Positions 24,975 to 37,021 of a stretch of DNA of 64,000 nt are shown here, piece by piece; the first letter of the stretch is position 1, and every line of letters starts with the position of its first letter. The position numbers and the translations under genes are program-made. The notes under the pieces were generated by a model. It was not told the origin of the DNA and did no database searches. It worked only from the letters and a program-made list of their open reading frames with translations. This stretch comes from Mycolicibacterium senegalense (GTDB lineage Bacteria > Actinomycetota > Actinomycetes > Mycobacteriales > Mycobacteriaceae), in the NCBI RefSeq assembly GCF_019645875.1, contig NZ_CP081000.1, forward strand, positions 3,100,001 through 3,164,000. The letters run 5' to 3'.

Positions 24975-26722
24975 GGCCAGGTCGCCCAGTCCGCACCGGG
25001 CGCAGTGACTTCGCGGCCGTAGCGGTCCGCCGCCAACTCCCGGTAGCGACTGAGGATGGGCCCTGAGCTCGGGTCCATGCGCAGCGGTGGCAACGGTCCG
25101 AGTCTGGTCAGCGCACTCTCGCCACCGACGGGTGCGGCCGCGGCCGCGACCGCGAACTCTGGGGCGAGTTCGGCTTCCACCGGGACGACTCCGGTGGCCG
25201 TCTCAGCCCAGTCGGCAGCCTGGGGACAGCTCGGGTCGAGAATTCCGTCAGCGCTGAAAGTTCCCCGTGCACTGTGATATTCGATCAGTTCACAAATCAA
25301 CTCGGTGTTGTCCGATTCCCAGGCCACCGCGAACGCCCCGGCCAGCAGCGGCGCCGAGACACCGTTCGCCCATCGGGCGCGAGCGCCGGCGTCGACGATC
25401 GTGTATCGGACCGAATCCACCGCCAGCGCCGCCGGGACCTTGAGGTCGACCGCGTTGGCGAGTTTCTCCATCCCGCGGCGGTACTTTCGGCTCCCCGGAC
25501 GACAGTTGTACCAACCGGTTCCCGCGGCATGCCGGGCCTCGACCTGCTCCCAGCTCTGCCCCGGTTTGCCCAAGCCGTCGAAGCCCATCTCGGCGAGGGC
25601 GGCGGCCCGCCAGATGTTCCCCAGATGGGCGTCCAGCCGCGCGTACTGAAGCCAGCTGTGCCGAGGGGAGGAATCCAGCAGCGCCCTGGCCTCTTCCACC
25701 ATCGCGATCGCATCGTCGAACAGGCCGCGGAACAGGGCGATCCAACTGCGCTGCAACAGGATCCGGTGGATGTAGAGCGGCCGCTCGATCTCGCGCCAAT
25801 GCCGCTCGGCATGCTCCCAGCATTGATCGGCCTCGCGTAACCGGCCGATACCCAGCCGGATCAGCCCGAAGTACAGCCAGCTCCGAGACACGTCGTGGGC
25901 CCGGGCATGCTCGGCGATCACCGGATAGGCCTCGGTCACCAAATCCTGCGTCTCGGTGTATGCGCCGCTGGACCAGCAGGCCGCCGCCCGCTCGAGCTGG
26001 GCCCGCGCGGTCGCGAGCCGCCAGCCTCGGGCCTGCGCGCGGGCACCGGCCCGGCGCAACCACGGCTCGGCCTCGTCCAGACGTCCCGACTCGATGCAGA
26101 ACCGCGCGTAGCCCAGCGCGCCCGCCACGAACAGATAGTCGGTTTCGGCATCGTCGCCACCCGAGCCGGCATTCTGCAAGAAGTCCAGTACCTCGGTCCA
26201 CACCGGTGCCGATGCGGCGTAGAGGTCGTCGTCACACAGGCCCGCGGCGATCAGGATCCTGGTCTGGCAGATCAGGTTCCGGTGCTCGGACACCAGATCA
26301 TCGATGTCTCCGGGGACTTCGATCAGCGCCTCCAGATGCGCTGCGGCACTGTCATGATCACCGCGGGCGGCGGCCAGTCCCGCTTCGAGAAACTCGACGC
26401 GCCGGGTGTACCGGCAGATCATGTGATCGACTTCGGCCTCGGACAGACTCACCTGGCCGGCGAGATCCGGACGGCGCCCCGAGCGGATCCCGAGGTAGAT
26501 CGTCAGGCAATCCCGGATCCGGGAAATGCTTTCCACGACACCGTCGTACGCGGTACGCACCAGGTAGACCTCACCGAGTTGGGCGAACACCTCGAGTGCG
26601 TAGTCGTCCCGGTCGGCCTCCTCGACGCGGGGCAGCAGCGACACCAACAGTTGCCTGGCCGCGTCTTCGTCGGCCGCAAGCGCCAGGTGACGGGCGCGCT
26701 GCAGATCCCCGACGATGGTCAC
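24971..26722 (-). CDS. TPR-repeat protein paired with the CHAT protease
   Basis: 583 aa and almost entirely helical. Repeated helix pairs with TPR spacing are visible, for example YLFVAGALGYARFCIESGRLDEAEPWLRRAGARAQ, LATARAQLERAAACWSSGAYTETQDLV and YFGLIRLGIGRLREADQCWEHAERHW. The last 90 residues are Pro/Ala-rich and less repetitive. It has no signal peptide. It is first gene of the TPR-CHAT operon and a plausible sensor or substrate-presenting subunit for the protease. The GTG at 26722 has AGAGG upstream. The promoter overlaps the T-rich tail of the lipoprotein terminator. Confidence 0.85.
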   Translation of the reverse strand: MTIVGDLQRARHLALAADEDAARQLLVSLLPRVEEADRDDYALEVFAQLGEVYLVRTAYDGVVESISRIRDCLTIYLGIRSGRRPDLAGQVSLSEAEVDHMICRYTRRVEFLEAGLAAARGDHDSAAAHLEALIEVPGDIDDLVSEHRNLICQTRILIAAGLCDDDLYAASAPVWTEVLDFLQNAGSGGDDAETDYLFVAGALGYARFCIESGRLDEAEPWLRRAGARAQARGWRLATARAQLERAAACWSSGAYTETQDLVTEAYPVIAEHARAHDVSRSWLYFGLIRLGIGRLREADQCWEHAERHWREIERPLYIHRILLQRSWIALFRGLFDDAIAMVEEARALLDSSPRHSWLQYARLDAHLGNIWRAAALAEMGFDGLGKPGQSWEQVEARHAAGTGWYNCRPGSRKYRRGMEKLANAVDLKVPAALAVDSVRYTIVDAGARARWANGVSAPLLAGAFAVAWESDNTELICELIEYHSARGTFSADGILDPSCPQAADWAETATGVVPVEAELAPEFAVAAAAAPVGGESALTRLGPLPPLRMDPSSGPILSRYRELAADRYGREVTAPGADWATWP

Positions 26723-26731
26723 CTCTGCACC

Positions 26732-26782
26732 ATATAAAAGGGGCGGGCGGGTCCGGCAGAAGGTCTGCCGGACCCGCCCGCC
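26732..26782 (-). terminator. Strong intrinsic terminator after the lipoprotein gene
   Basis: A perfect 19-bp inverted repeat, GGCGGGCGGGTCCGGCAGA (26742-26760) and its complement (26764-26782), has a 3-nt loop and is followed on the minus strand by CCTTTTATAT. This is an unusually good U-tailed terminator for a mycobacterium. It separates the lipoprotein from the TPR-CHAT operon, which starts about 20 bp beyond the stem. Confidence 0.88.
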
Positions 26783-26793
26783 ATGCTGGGAGA

Positions 26794-27285
26794 TCAGCTG
26801 CAGGACACCGTGATGGTGAACGGCTTGTTGATCATCCCGGCCATCGGGTTCTTCATGTCGGCGCCCGATGCTTCACCGGTGATCGTGTAGGTGTCCCCGT
26901 CGACCTTGACCTCCGCCGACCCCACTTTCACGCCCATCGCCTCGCTGACCGCCAATGCGCTGCCGTCGTAGACCAGGCCGAGCGATTCGACCTTCGGAGT
27001 CGCCTCGTCGGTCATCACGACGCCGAGGCCCTGCTGGCCGCCGATCGCGGCGCTGCCGACGTTGATCTTGCCGCCCTGCTTGACGCAGGTGACCGAGTTC
27101 AGGTCCAGCCCGGCCAGATCCGATCCGTCGACCTTGACCTGGGCGTTGCTCCCCGAGCTGACCTTGGTGTCAGCCGCCGCCGACGCAGCCGGCTTGTCGG
27201 CGGGCTTGTCGTTCGAGCAGCCCACCACCACCGCACCGGTGGCGAGGAGTCCCATGGCGCCGGCGATAACTCGATTGATGGTCAT
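26794..27285 (-). CDS. Lipoprotein of the 19-kDa antigen (LpqH) family
   Basis: 163 aa. Signal peptide MTINRVIAGAMGLLATGAVVVGC with lipobox Cys23 (VVGC), then an Ala/Lys/Ser-rich linker and a beta-rich domain (SVTCVKQGGKINVGSAAIGGQQG ... NPMAGMINKPFTITVSCS) typical of the mycobacterial 19-kDa lipoprotein antigen family. A Cys pair (SVTC / VSCS) probably forms a disulphide. The longer upstream frame is rejected because the ATG at 27285 starts the signal peptide and has GAAGGGAAG in front. It is exported and lipid-anchored. Role unknown; homologues are surface antigens and TLR2 ligands. Confidence 0.9.
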   Translation of the reverse strand: MTINRVIAGAMGLLATGAVVVGCSNDKPADKPAASAAADTKVSSGSNAQVKVDGSDLAGLDLNSVTCVKQGGKINVGSAAIGGQQGLGVVMTDEATPKVESLGLVYDGSALAVSEAMGVKVGSAEVKVDGDTYTITGEASGADMKNPMAGMINKPFTITVSCS

Positions 27286-27401
27286 TGCGTCTTCCCTTCG
27301 TTCCGCGTTGCCCCGATGGCTCCGTCGTGTCCCCAAGTCAAGGCGGACCCAGCGGCTACCGATCCCAAGAAATGTCGGTTCCCGCAGGTAACGTGGGTTT
27401 C

Positions 27402-27731
27402 GTGACGAAGGACCCAGAGCAGCCGGATCAACCCGAAGAAGCGCAGGAGCCCGCTGCCGTGGAGGGCGAGGTCGTTCCCGCAGCCCCCACCACCGGTCCG
27501 GCCGGGCCCGTCGAAGCGCCTGACACCGGCTACACCGCGGCCGGGGTGCCGACGTTCGACGCGGTCCGGGAGAAGATCGAGACCCGGTACGGCACCGCAC
27601 TCGGGGCGTCCGAGCTGGCCGCCGAGACACCCGAGGGTCGATCCGTCGAGGAGCAGTACGAGAAGCGTCAGCAAGCGGCTGCCGAGCGCTTGCGGCAGAT
27701 CCGGGAGTCCATGCACAAGGACGACAGCTGA
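27402..27731 (+). CDS. Small acidic protein of unknown function
   Basis: 109 aa. A disordered Pro/Glu/Ala-rich N-terminal half precedes a short helical C-terminal part (TFDAVREKIETRYGTALGASELAAETPEGRSVEEQYEKRQQAAAERLRQIRESM). The GTG at 27402 is chosen because TAACGT (27389-27394) lies seven bases upstream. It ends 3 bp before the next gene and is probably co-transcribed with it. A small gene stands at the same place beside uvrA in M. tuberculosis (Rv1638A, from memory), which may be the homologue. Confidence 0.7.
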   Translation: MTKDPEQPDQPEEAQEPAAVEGEVVPAAPTTGPAGPVEAPDTGYTAAGVPTFDAVREKIETRYGTALGASELAAETPEGRSVEEQYEKRQQAAAERLRQIRESMHKDDS

Positions 27732-27734
27732 TCC

Positions 27735-28897
27735 ATGCGCTCGTTCACCGTGGCTGAGCGTCGCGCTCGGCTGGCCCGGCGACACTTCCTGAGCCAACCG
27801 GCGTCCTCGGTTGCCGACATCACGGGCGCCGTCGTCGGTCTGCACGCCACTGACCCTTCGACTCCCTACTTGTCCTTGTGGGCTCGCCTCCAGGGCTTCA
27901 CCACCGATGATCTGGACCGTGAGCTGTACGCCCGGCGCACGATGCTCAAGCACCTCGCGATGCGCCGCACGCTGTGGATCGTGCGCGTGGACGACCTCCC
28001 GCTGGTGCAGGCCGGGGCAAGTGACCGGGTGGCCGGTAACGAAGAGCGCAAGCTCATCGCCGATGTGGAGAAGGCCGGTGTGGCTGCGGACGGGTCCGAG
28101 TGGCTGGCGGCCGCACGCCGGGCGGTGCTGGCGCATCTGCGCCAGCACGGGCCGAGGGCTGCGGCGCAGCTGCGCACCGCGCTGCCCGAACTGGCCGGCA
28201 GTTACAACCCGGCGCCGGGAAAGACCTGGGGCGGTGAGACTCCGCTGTCCCCAAGGGTTTTGACGGTGCTCGGAGTGCGCGGAGAGATCGTCCGCGGCCC
28301 CAACGACAGCGGCTGGACCAACTCACGGCCGCGCTGGACGCTCACCTCCGACTGGATCGGGGCACCGCTGACGGCGGTCGAGCCGGACCATGCCCGCACC
28401 GAGTTGGTGCGCACCTGGTTACGCACGTTCGGCCCGGCCACGGTCACCGACATCAAATGGTGGTTCGGCAACACCTTGACCTGGGCACGTCAGGCATTGC
28501 GCGATATCGGCGCGGTCGAAGTCGATCTGCACGGCAGTCCCGGCTACGCGCTGGCCGACGATCTGGACACCGAACCCGAACCTGAACCGTGGGCGGCGCT
28601 GCTGCCCGGCCTGGACGTCACCACCATGGGCTGGTTCGACCGCGACTGGTATCTCGGAGCACACCGCAGCCAGGTCTTCGACCGCAACGGCAATGCCGGA
28701 CTCACCGCGTGGTGGAACGGCCGCATCGTGGGTGGCTGGGGGCAGGACGACGACGGTCGGGTTCGGTTGCATCTCCTCGAGGAGGTCGGCCGCGACGGCA
28801 CCCGGGCTTTGCAGGAGCGCGCCGACGCGCTGACCGACTGGCTGGCCGGGACACGCGCAAATCCGCGGTTCCCGTCGCCGTTGTCCAAGCGCAGAGC

Positions 28898-28901
<4 letters not shown>
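27735..28901 (+). CDS. Winged-helix (HTH_42 / DUF1006) protein, AlkX/YcaQ-like
   Basis: 388 aa, family PF06224-like: [64 protein letters not shown] and a C-terminal [21 protein letters not shown]. Relatives include glycosylases that unhook DNA crosslinks, which fits the convergent uvrA next door (4-bp stop overlap). The family's Gln-x-Asp-type catalytic motif is not evident: the segment is [14 protein letters not shown], so I do not claim glycosylase activity. DNA binding is likely. Confidence 0.8.
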
Positions 28902-31792
<2,891 letters not shown>

Positions 31793-31824
31793 GCGTTTCC
31801 TTTCCGACGACAGACTTGTTGCCC

Positions 31825-31847
31825 ATGCTATGTGCGACCACCGACAA
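31825..31847 (-). promoter_or_regulatory. DNA-damage (PafBC / RecA-NDp) promoter of uvrA
   Basis: On the minus strand TTGTCGGTG, eight bases, TAGCAT. This is a full match to the mycobacterial RecA-independent damage motif (TTGTCRGTG-N8-TANNNT) recognised through the WYL regulators PafBC. A short leader with AAAGGAAA follows. Expected to be induced by fluoroquinolones, mitomycin or UV without LexA. Confidence 0.88.
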
Positions 31848-31853
31848 GCCCGC

Positions 31854-31859
31854 TACGGT
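31854..31859 (+). promoter_or_regulatory. -10 element of the MBL gene, leaderless geometry
   Basis: TACGGT six bases before the ATG at 31866. The element lies back to back with the uvrA damage promoter, so both promoters share about 40 bp. Confidence 0.6.
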
Positions 31860-31865
31860 GGCGCT

Positions 31866-32549
31866 ATGACCAGCCCCAACATCGCGGTTGCCGATACCTA
31901 CACCGGGCACCAGGAGCCGGGCACCGCCGCCCGCCGAACCCTGCCGAACGCCTCTGTCATCAAGATCTCGGTCGGCCCCATGGACAACAACGCCTACCTG
32001 GTGACCTGCAATTCCACCGGTGAAACGCTACTCATCGACGCCGCCAACGACGCCGAAGTACTGCTGGACGTCATCAAGCAGCAGACCCCCAAGCTGTCGC
32101 TGATCGTCACCAGCCACCAGCATTTCGACCACTGGCAGGCGCTGGAAGCTGTGGCGAAGGCCACCGGCGCACCGACGGCCGCACACTCCCTGGACGCCGA
32201 ACCGCTGCCGGTGACACCCGACCGGATCCTCGCCGACGGCGACACCATCAAGGTCGGCGACCTGACGTTCGACGTGATCCATCTGCAGGGTCACACCGAG
32301 GGCTCGGTCGCGCTGGCGCTCAAAGCAGACGACGGGGTGACCCACCTGTTCACCGGTGACTGCCTGTTCCCCGGCGGCGTGGGCAAAACCTGGCAGCCGG
32401 GTGACTTCGAGCGGTTACTGGGCGACGTGAGCGCCAAGGTGTTCGACGTCTACGACGACCGCACCGTGGTGTATCCCGGGCACGGAGACGACACCACGCT
32501 CGGCGCCGAACGTCCCCACCTCGGGGAGTGGCGCGAGCGCGGTTGGTAG
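31866..32549 (+). CDS. Metallo-beta-lactamase-fold hydrolase (glyoxalase II-like, Rv1637c-like)
   Basis: 227 aa. The metal motif is TSHQHFDHW (H-x-H-x-D-H), with further ligands in LQGHTEGSVAL, FTGDCLF and VYPGHGDDTTLG. This set and the size fit glyoxalase-II-like thioesterases. The upstream extension of the frame into the uvrA leader is rejected; the ATG at 31866 gives MTSPNIAVADTYTGHQEPG and has a leaderless promoter. Conserved next to uvrA in mycobacteria. Substrate unknown. Confidence 0.9.
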   Translation: MTSPNIAVADTYTGHQEPGTAARRTLPNASVIKISVGPMDNNAYLVTCNSTGETLLIDAANDAEVLLDVIKQQTPKLSLIVTSHQHFDHWQALEAVAKATGAPTAAHSLDAEPLPVTPDRILADGDTIKVGDLTFDVIHLQGHTEGSVALALKADDGVTHLFTGDCLFPGGVGKTWQPGDFERLLGDVSAKVFDVYDDRTVVYPGHGDDTTLGAERPHLGEWRERGW

Positions 32550-32565
32550 TCGATCAGCCCGAGGG

Positions 32566-33009
32566 CTAGCTGGTGTGGACGATGAGCACGTCGGTCTTGG
32601 ACCGGCGTGCCACGTTGGCGGGCACCGAGCCCAGCAGACGGCCGGCGATCGTGCTCAGGCCCACGTTGCCGACCACCAGCAGATCCGCCTGGACGTCCTC
32701 GGCCAGCTCGACGAGTGCATCGACGGGAGCGCCGACCACCGGCCGCTCCTCGATGTCGGTGGCGCCGGCGGCCTTGGCCCGGTCGGTCGCCTCGCGGAGG
32801 ATGGCGTAGATGGGCGCATTGCCGGCCATCTTGTAGCCCTCGTCCTTGAGCACGTCGGCCGCGCGCTGGTCTTCGCTCTGCGGGAAGTACGCGGTTGCCA
32901 CCACCAGCTTGGCATTCGAGCTCGCGGCAATCTGACCGGCGCGGTCGACTGCACGCAACGACGAATCAGATCCGTCCGTGCCGACCACCACGGTTCGATA
33001 CGCGCTCAT
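32566..33009 (-). CDS. Universal stress protein (Rv1636-like, cAMP-binding type)
   Basis: 147-aa UspA fold with the nucleotide loop GNVGLSTIAGRLLGSVPANVARRSKTDVLIVHTS and the start YRTVVVGTDGSDSSLRAVDRA. The Rv1636 and MSMEG_3811 proteins of this group bind cAMP tightly. The ATG at 33009 has GGGAGGG eight bases upstream; an extended reading to 33108 adds non-conserved residues. A class III cyclase in the same window (9431) could supply the ligand, though no direct link is visible. The 348-bp gap upstream holds the divergent promoters and nothing else I recognise. Confidence 0.92.
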   Translation of the reverse strand: MSAYRTVVVGTDGSDSSLRAVDRAGQIAASSNAKLVVATAYFPQSEDQRAADVLKDEGYKMAGNAPIYAILREATDRAKAAGATDIEERPVVGAPVDALVELAEDVQADLLVVGNVGLSTIAGRLLGSVPANVARRSKTDVLIVHTS

Positions 33010-33356
33010 CAATACCCTCCCACTGTCAGTTGCAACGCCACCCGAGACAGTAACCCGTTGCCGCTGACCAGGGGCGCAAATCACGACACCCACACGGACA
33101 GCCGACAACTGGAACCCGCTAGCGGCGTCCCGTCCGGCTAATTGGCACTGATGTTAACCCTCGGAACCACAAAACCAGTGCCGACCGTGACGTAGTCGAC
33201 GCCGACGGAATCAGGGTTGCCGTCAGGACGATTCGCCGGCGCCAGTGATCCAGCTCATCGACCCGCTTCGGTCGGCAATCGCCCTGTCGGAGAGAGCGAG
33301 TCGAGTGGCTCAGGTTAATCTTTGCCATCGGTTGAGGGGGTGACACGGTCGCTGAC

Positions 33357-34895
33357 GTGGATCTATCGCTGAATGACCGTGCCGACGGCACGGAGCGCAG
33401 GGTCGATCGACAAGCCCGATTCGACGCCTGGGCGGTGGCCCTGTTCGCCACTGTGCTGTGTGCCTTGGGGGCGGCCCGGCCTTCGCTGTGGTTCGACGAG
33501 GCGGCCACCATATCGGCGGCCACCCGCACGGTTGCCCAACTGTGGGACCTGGTCGGCCATATCGACGCCGTACACGGGCTGTACTACCTCGGCATGCACG
33601 GCTGGTTCGCGGTGTTCCCGGCCACCGAGTTCTGGTCCCGCTTCTCCAGCTGCCTGGCTGTCGGTGGCGCCGCCGGTGGAGTGGTGATACTCGGCCGGCA
33701 GTTCGGCACTCGCACGGTATCGGTATGTGCGGGAGTTCTTTTCGCGATGCTGCCCAGGATCACCTGGGCCGGCATCGAAGCCCGGTCCTATGCCTGGTCG
33801 ACGCTGGCGGCGGTCTGGCTGACGGTTCTGCTCGTCACCGCGATCCGACGCGACCGCGGGACGCTGTGGGCCGCATACGGTGCGCTGCTGGCATTTTCGA
33901 CGGTGCTGAACATTTTCGTGGTGCTGATGGTGATCCCGCACGCCGTCGCCGTCGCGATGCTCTGCGACCACCGTCGCCCTCGCGCCAGGTGGGCCGTGGC
34001 CACCACGGCTGCCGTATTGGTCGTGGTTCCGTTCATCTTGTGGTGCCGCTCGCAGAGCTTTCAGGTCGGATGGATCTCGCCGCTCGGTCTCCACACGGTC
34101 GTCGAAGTCCTGCTCGAGCAGTACTTCGACCACAGCGTGGCCTTTGCGGTAGTGGCGGCCTTCGTACTGAGTGCCCCGCTGCTGGTTCGCCGGCTGCGAC
34201 CCACCGACGACAGCACCCGCCGGCTCGTGGCCGTGGCCGCGGCGTGGGTTGTGGCCCCGACCACGGTGCTCGTGACGTATTCGGCTGTCGGCCAGCCGCT
34301 TTACTACCCTCGCTACCTCTGTTTCACCACGCCGGCGATGGCGCTGCTGCTCGCCGTGTGTGTGGTGGCTCTGGCCCGGAATCGGGAATGGATCACCGCG
34401 TCTCTGGCGGTATTCGCGCTCGCCGCGACGCCGAACTACATCACGGTGCAGCGAGGCCCCTACGCCAAGGAGGGCATGGATTTCAGCCAGGTTGCCGACG
34501 TCATCACAGCACACTCATCCCCCGGTGACTGCATCGTCTTCGACAACACCACATCATGGAAACCGGGCCCGATCCGCCCCATCACAGCGGCCCGTCCCGC
34601 CGCGTATGCCGACCTTGTCGATCCCGGACGGGGCAGGCCGGCCTGGCAGCGGAATCGGTTGTGGGATGCCCACCTCGGCATCTGGGGCGTCGCCGACGAG
34701 CTGCGCCGGTGCACGGTGTTGTGGACCGTGTCCGAACGCGACCCTTCGGTGCCCAGCCGACAGAGCGGTTCGAGGCTGGCGCCCGGACCCCGACTGGACC
34801 GCGCCCCGGCCTATCAGGTGCCCGAAGGCATGGGCTTCCACATCGTCGAACGCTGGCAGTTCAACTTCGCCCAGGTGGTGAAGTCGATTCGGTGA
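33357..34895 (+). CDS. GT-C family membrane mannosyltransferase (Rv1635c/CapA-like)
   Basis: 512 aa with about ten membrane helices and a C-terminal soluble tail. The first external loop carries the acidic catalytic motif LWFDEAATISAATR typical of GT-C enzymes that use polyprenyl-phosphate sugars. The M. tuberculosis homologue, Rv1635c, adds the first mannose cap to lipoarabinomannan; here the acceptor is unknown because many fast growers lack such caps. The GTG at 33357 is the only start before the conserved part. A short ten-codon frame (33340) precedes it. -10 TAATCT lies at 33316-33321. Confidence 0.85.
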   Translation: MDLSLNDRADGTERRVDRQARFDAWAVALFATVLCALGAARPSLWFDEAATISAATRTVAQLWDLVGHIDAVHGLYYLGMHGWFAVFPATEFWSRFSSCLAVGGAAGGVVILGRQFGTRTVSVCAGVLFAMLPRITWAGIEARSYAWSTLAAVWLTVLLVTAIRRDRGTLWAAYGALLAFSTVLNIFVVLMVIPHAVAVAMLCDHRRPRARWAVATTAAVLVVVPFILWCRSQSFQVGWISPLGLHTVVEVLLEQYFDHSVAFAVVAAFVLSAPLLVRRLRPTDDSTRRLVAVAAAWVVAPTTVLVTYSAVGQPLYYPRYLCFTTPAMALLLAVCVVALARNREWITASLAVFALAATPNYITVQRGPYAKEGMDFSQVADVITAHSSPGDCIVFDNTTSWKPGPIRPITAARPAAYADLVDPGRGRPAWQRNRLWDAHLGIWGVADELRRCTVLWTVSERDPSVPSRQSGSRLAPGPRLDRAPAYQVPEGMGFHIVERWQFNFAQVVKSIR

Positions 34896-34896
34896 G

Positions 34897-35745
34897 TCAG
34901 CCGCGGCGCGCCCTGCCGAAGTACATCTCCTGGGTCGTCGAACACACGAGTTGCCCGGCCCGGTTGTAGACGGTGGCGTTGGCCAAACCCCGACCGTTGA
35001 TTCCGCTGGGCGAAACCTGGTCGGACAGTAGCCAATCCGTCAGATCCGCGGGGCGGTGGAACCAGATGGCGAGGTCGATCAACGCCGAGAAGACGGTGAC
35101 CTGGGTGGCTCGCCGCATCGTCACCGTGGAATCGAGCAACGAGGTGCCCGAAAAGTAGGTCAGCAGAGCACTGTTGATGATCGGATCGTCGGTGACGGGT
35201 TCTGCGGGGCGCCACCACATGCGGGTGCGCTCAGGGGGTTCGGGTAGATCGATCGCCAGCCGCGGCGGCGGGTCGATGTAGCGGCGCTCGATCCACTGCG
35301 GGCGCACCCAATACCCGTGAGCCTCGTCGGCGAACGCCTGCAGCTGCTCTTCGACCGGAGGCAGCGTTTCCGGGTCAGGCACCTGAGGACGGGCTTGCTG
35401 GTAATCCGCGGCCTCCATCGGGACGCTGAACGAGACGAGGGCTTCCAGCAACACTTCATCGCCTTGGCGTCCGATGACCCGGCGGGTGGACAGCGATCCC
35501 CCGTCGCGCAGGTCGGTCACCTCCATCTGCACCGGGTACCGGGCGTCACCGGCCCGCAGCAGGTAAACGTGCAGGCTGTGCGGCAACCGGCCCGCAACGG
35601 TGCGGCCGGCGGCGATCAGCGCCTGGGCGGCGATGTGGCCACCGACGATGTGATGGCTGGGGTTGTCCCGCTGTTCGGCGACGAAGATGCCGTCACCCGA
35701 CTCCGTCAGATCGAGCGTGGACAGGACGTCGGCAAGGGGCAGCAT
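34897..35745 (-). CDS. tesB: Acyl-CoA thioesterase II
   Basis: Double-hotdog TesB of 282 aa. The N-terminal hotdog reads FVAEQRDNPSHHIVGGHIAAQALIAAGRTV; catalytic candidates include Asp/Gln/Thr of the C-terminal hotdog (TYFSGTSLLDSTVTMRRATQVTVFSALIDLAIWFHRP). The ATG at 35745 starts MLPLADVLSTLDL, and the upstream extension is not family-like. It is 13 bp downstream of the PucR gene in the same direction and is probably co-transcribed. It hydrolyses medium- to long-chain acyl-CoA. Confidence 0.92.
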   Translation of the reverse strand: MLPLADVLSTLDLTESGDGIFVAEQRDNPSHHIVGGHIAAQALIAAGRTVAGRLPHSLHVYLLRAGDARYPVQMEVTDLRDGGSLSTRRVIGRQGDEVLLEALVSFSVPMEAADYQQARPQVPDPETLPPVEEQLQAFADEAHGYWVRPQWIERRYIDPPPRLAIDLPEPPERTRMWWRPAEPVTDDPIINSALLTYFSGTSLLDSTVTMRRATQVTVFSALIDLAIWFHRPADLTDWLLSDQVSPSGINGRGLANATVYNRAGQLVCSTTQEMYFGRARRG

Positions 35746-35758
35746 GGGCACCGCAGCA

Positions 35759-36979
35759 TTATTCGGGATGGGCTCCGACTGCCGCCAACTCCGATGCCAG
35801 AACCACCAGGACACGCGCCGAGTCCGTGGGGACGGTCATGTCCAGACCGGTGAGTTCCTTGAACCGGCGGAGCCGTTTCATCACGGTGTTTCGGTGGCAG
35901 AAAAGTTGGGCCGCGGTGGCGCTGGCATCACCGTTCTGCGAGAAAACCTTGATCGTCTCCAGCAACGCCGTCAACTCGGCGGGCCGGCACGCTCGCAACG
36001 GGCCTCGTATCGACTCGTCCAGCGCCGGCAACCGGGTGTGCAGGGCAGCCCCGGCGATCAGCGGCCAGACGTCCGCGATGGTCGTGGGTCCGGCGTGGTC
36101 AGGATGCATGGACAGGGCGATCTCGCACGCGACCTCGGCGGCCGAGCGCAGCTGGGCGATCCCCCGGTACAACGGCGAAACGCCGCACCGGACCGATTGC
36201 AGGTCGGCACGGTCGGGGCTCAAGGTGAATCCGTCGAGCACTCCCACCAGCCCGGAGGCGGCCGCACCGGCGACCCACACCGCCAAGATGCACTCCCCCA
36301 TCACATAGGTGTAGGCCAACCGGCCGCGGCGACGCAGGCGCTCGGCGAACTGCTGCAGCGGCGCGCCCTCGGTGACCAGGGCCGCGGCGACCCACACTCC
36401 GTCGGTCTCGCGGATCGACAGCGCCTGCCCGGCCCGGGCGATGAACGTCAGCGACGGATACTCATCGGTCATCAACTGTGCCAGCAGTGATTGCACGCTG
36501 AACGACCGTTCCTGGGCAATCGCGATCACTTCGTCGAAGTACGCCGCGTGGATGCTTCCCGCAAAACCGTCGACCACCCGCCACATGTCTTCGGTGTGGC
36601 GGGTCAGCACGGTGGCGTCTTCGTCCTCAGAGAGCTCCAGAAAGGCCGACCACAGCACCGAGAAGTCCCGGTGGATGGCGGCGGTGAGCTTCCTCGACTG
36701 CACGCCCTGTCGGGCCCGCCGCACCCCGAGTTCACGGGTGACGCGGCGGTCCTCCTCGCTGATCGGTGCGCCTGCGAGTTGCCTGAGCAACATCGTGAAC
36801 GCCGTCCGCGCACTCTCCCGGAGGTCCGCGGTATCCACCCGCGATTCGTAGAACCGCCGCCCCTCGTCGATTTGCGCCATGTATGCGTCAACGAGGCTCT
36901 CGCGATGTGCGGTCACCTGGTCGACCAGTTCCATCCAACGCGTGTCCGACGGTTGACCGGTTCCGGGAGCTTTGCGCAC
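35759..36979 (-). CDS. PucR/CdaR-family transcriptional regulator
   Basis: 406 aa. The central GGDEF-like CdaR domain is followed by the PucR C-terminal helix-turn-helix (DASATAAQLFCHRNTVMKRLRRFKELTGLD). The N-terminal helical domain (RWMELVDQVTAHRESLVDAYMAQIDEG) may sense a ligand. GTG at 36979 is chosen among several in-frame GTGs because TACGGT stands seven bases upstream; 36934 (ATG) is also possible. Divergent from the hydantoinase gene with two palindromic operators between, so it is the likely regulator of that cluster. Confidence 0.85.
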   Translation of the reverse strand: MRKAPGTGQPSDTRWMELVDQVTAHRESLVDAYMAQIDEGRRFYESRVDTADLRESARTAFTMLLRQLAGAPISEEDRRVTRELGVRRARQGVQSRKLTAAIHRDFSVLWSAFLELSEDEDATVLTRHTEDMWRVVDGFAGSIHAAYFDEVIAIAQERSFSVQSLLAQLMTDEYPSLTFIARAGQALSIRETDGVWVAAALVTEGAPLQQFAERLRRRGRLAYTYVMGECILAVWVAGAAASGLVGVLDGFTLSPDRADLQSVRCGVSPLYRGIAQLRSAAEVACEIALSMHPDHAGPTTIADVWPLIAGAALHTRLPALDESIRGPLRACRPAELTALLETIKVFSQNGDASATAAQLFCHRNTVMKRLRRFKELTGLDMTVPTDSARVLVVLASELAAVGAHPE

Positions 36980-37021
36980 GACCGTCACCGTAGCCACGGC
37001 GACACCGGGCGTCCACGGCAC

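Noticed and set aside
33340-33372. Ten-codon frame (GTG to TGA) just before the glycosyltransferase as a regulatory leader peptide
   Set aside because: It overlaps the gene start and has a nearby GAGGGGG, but no attenuator hairpin or biased codon run supports a role.
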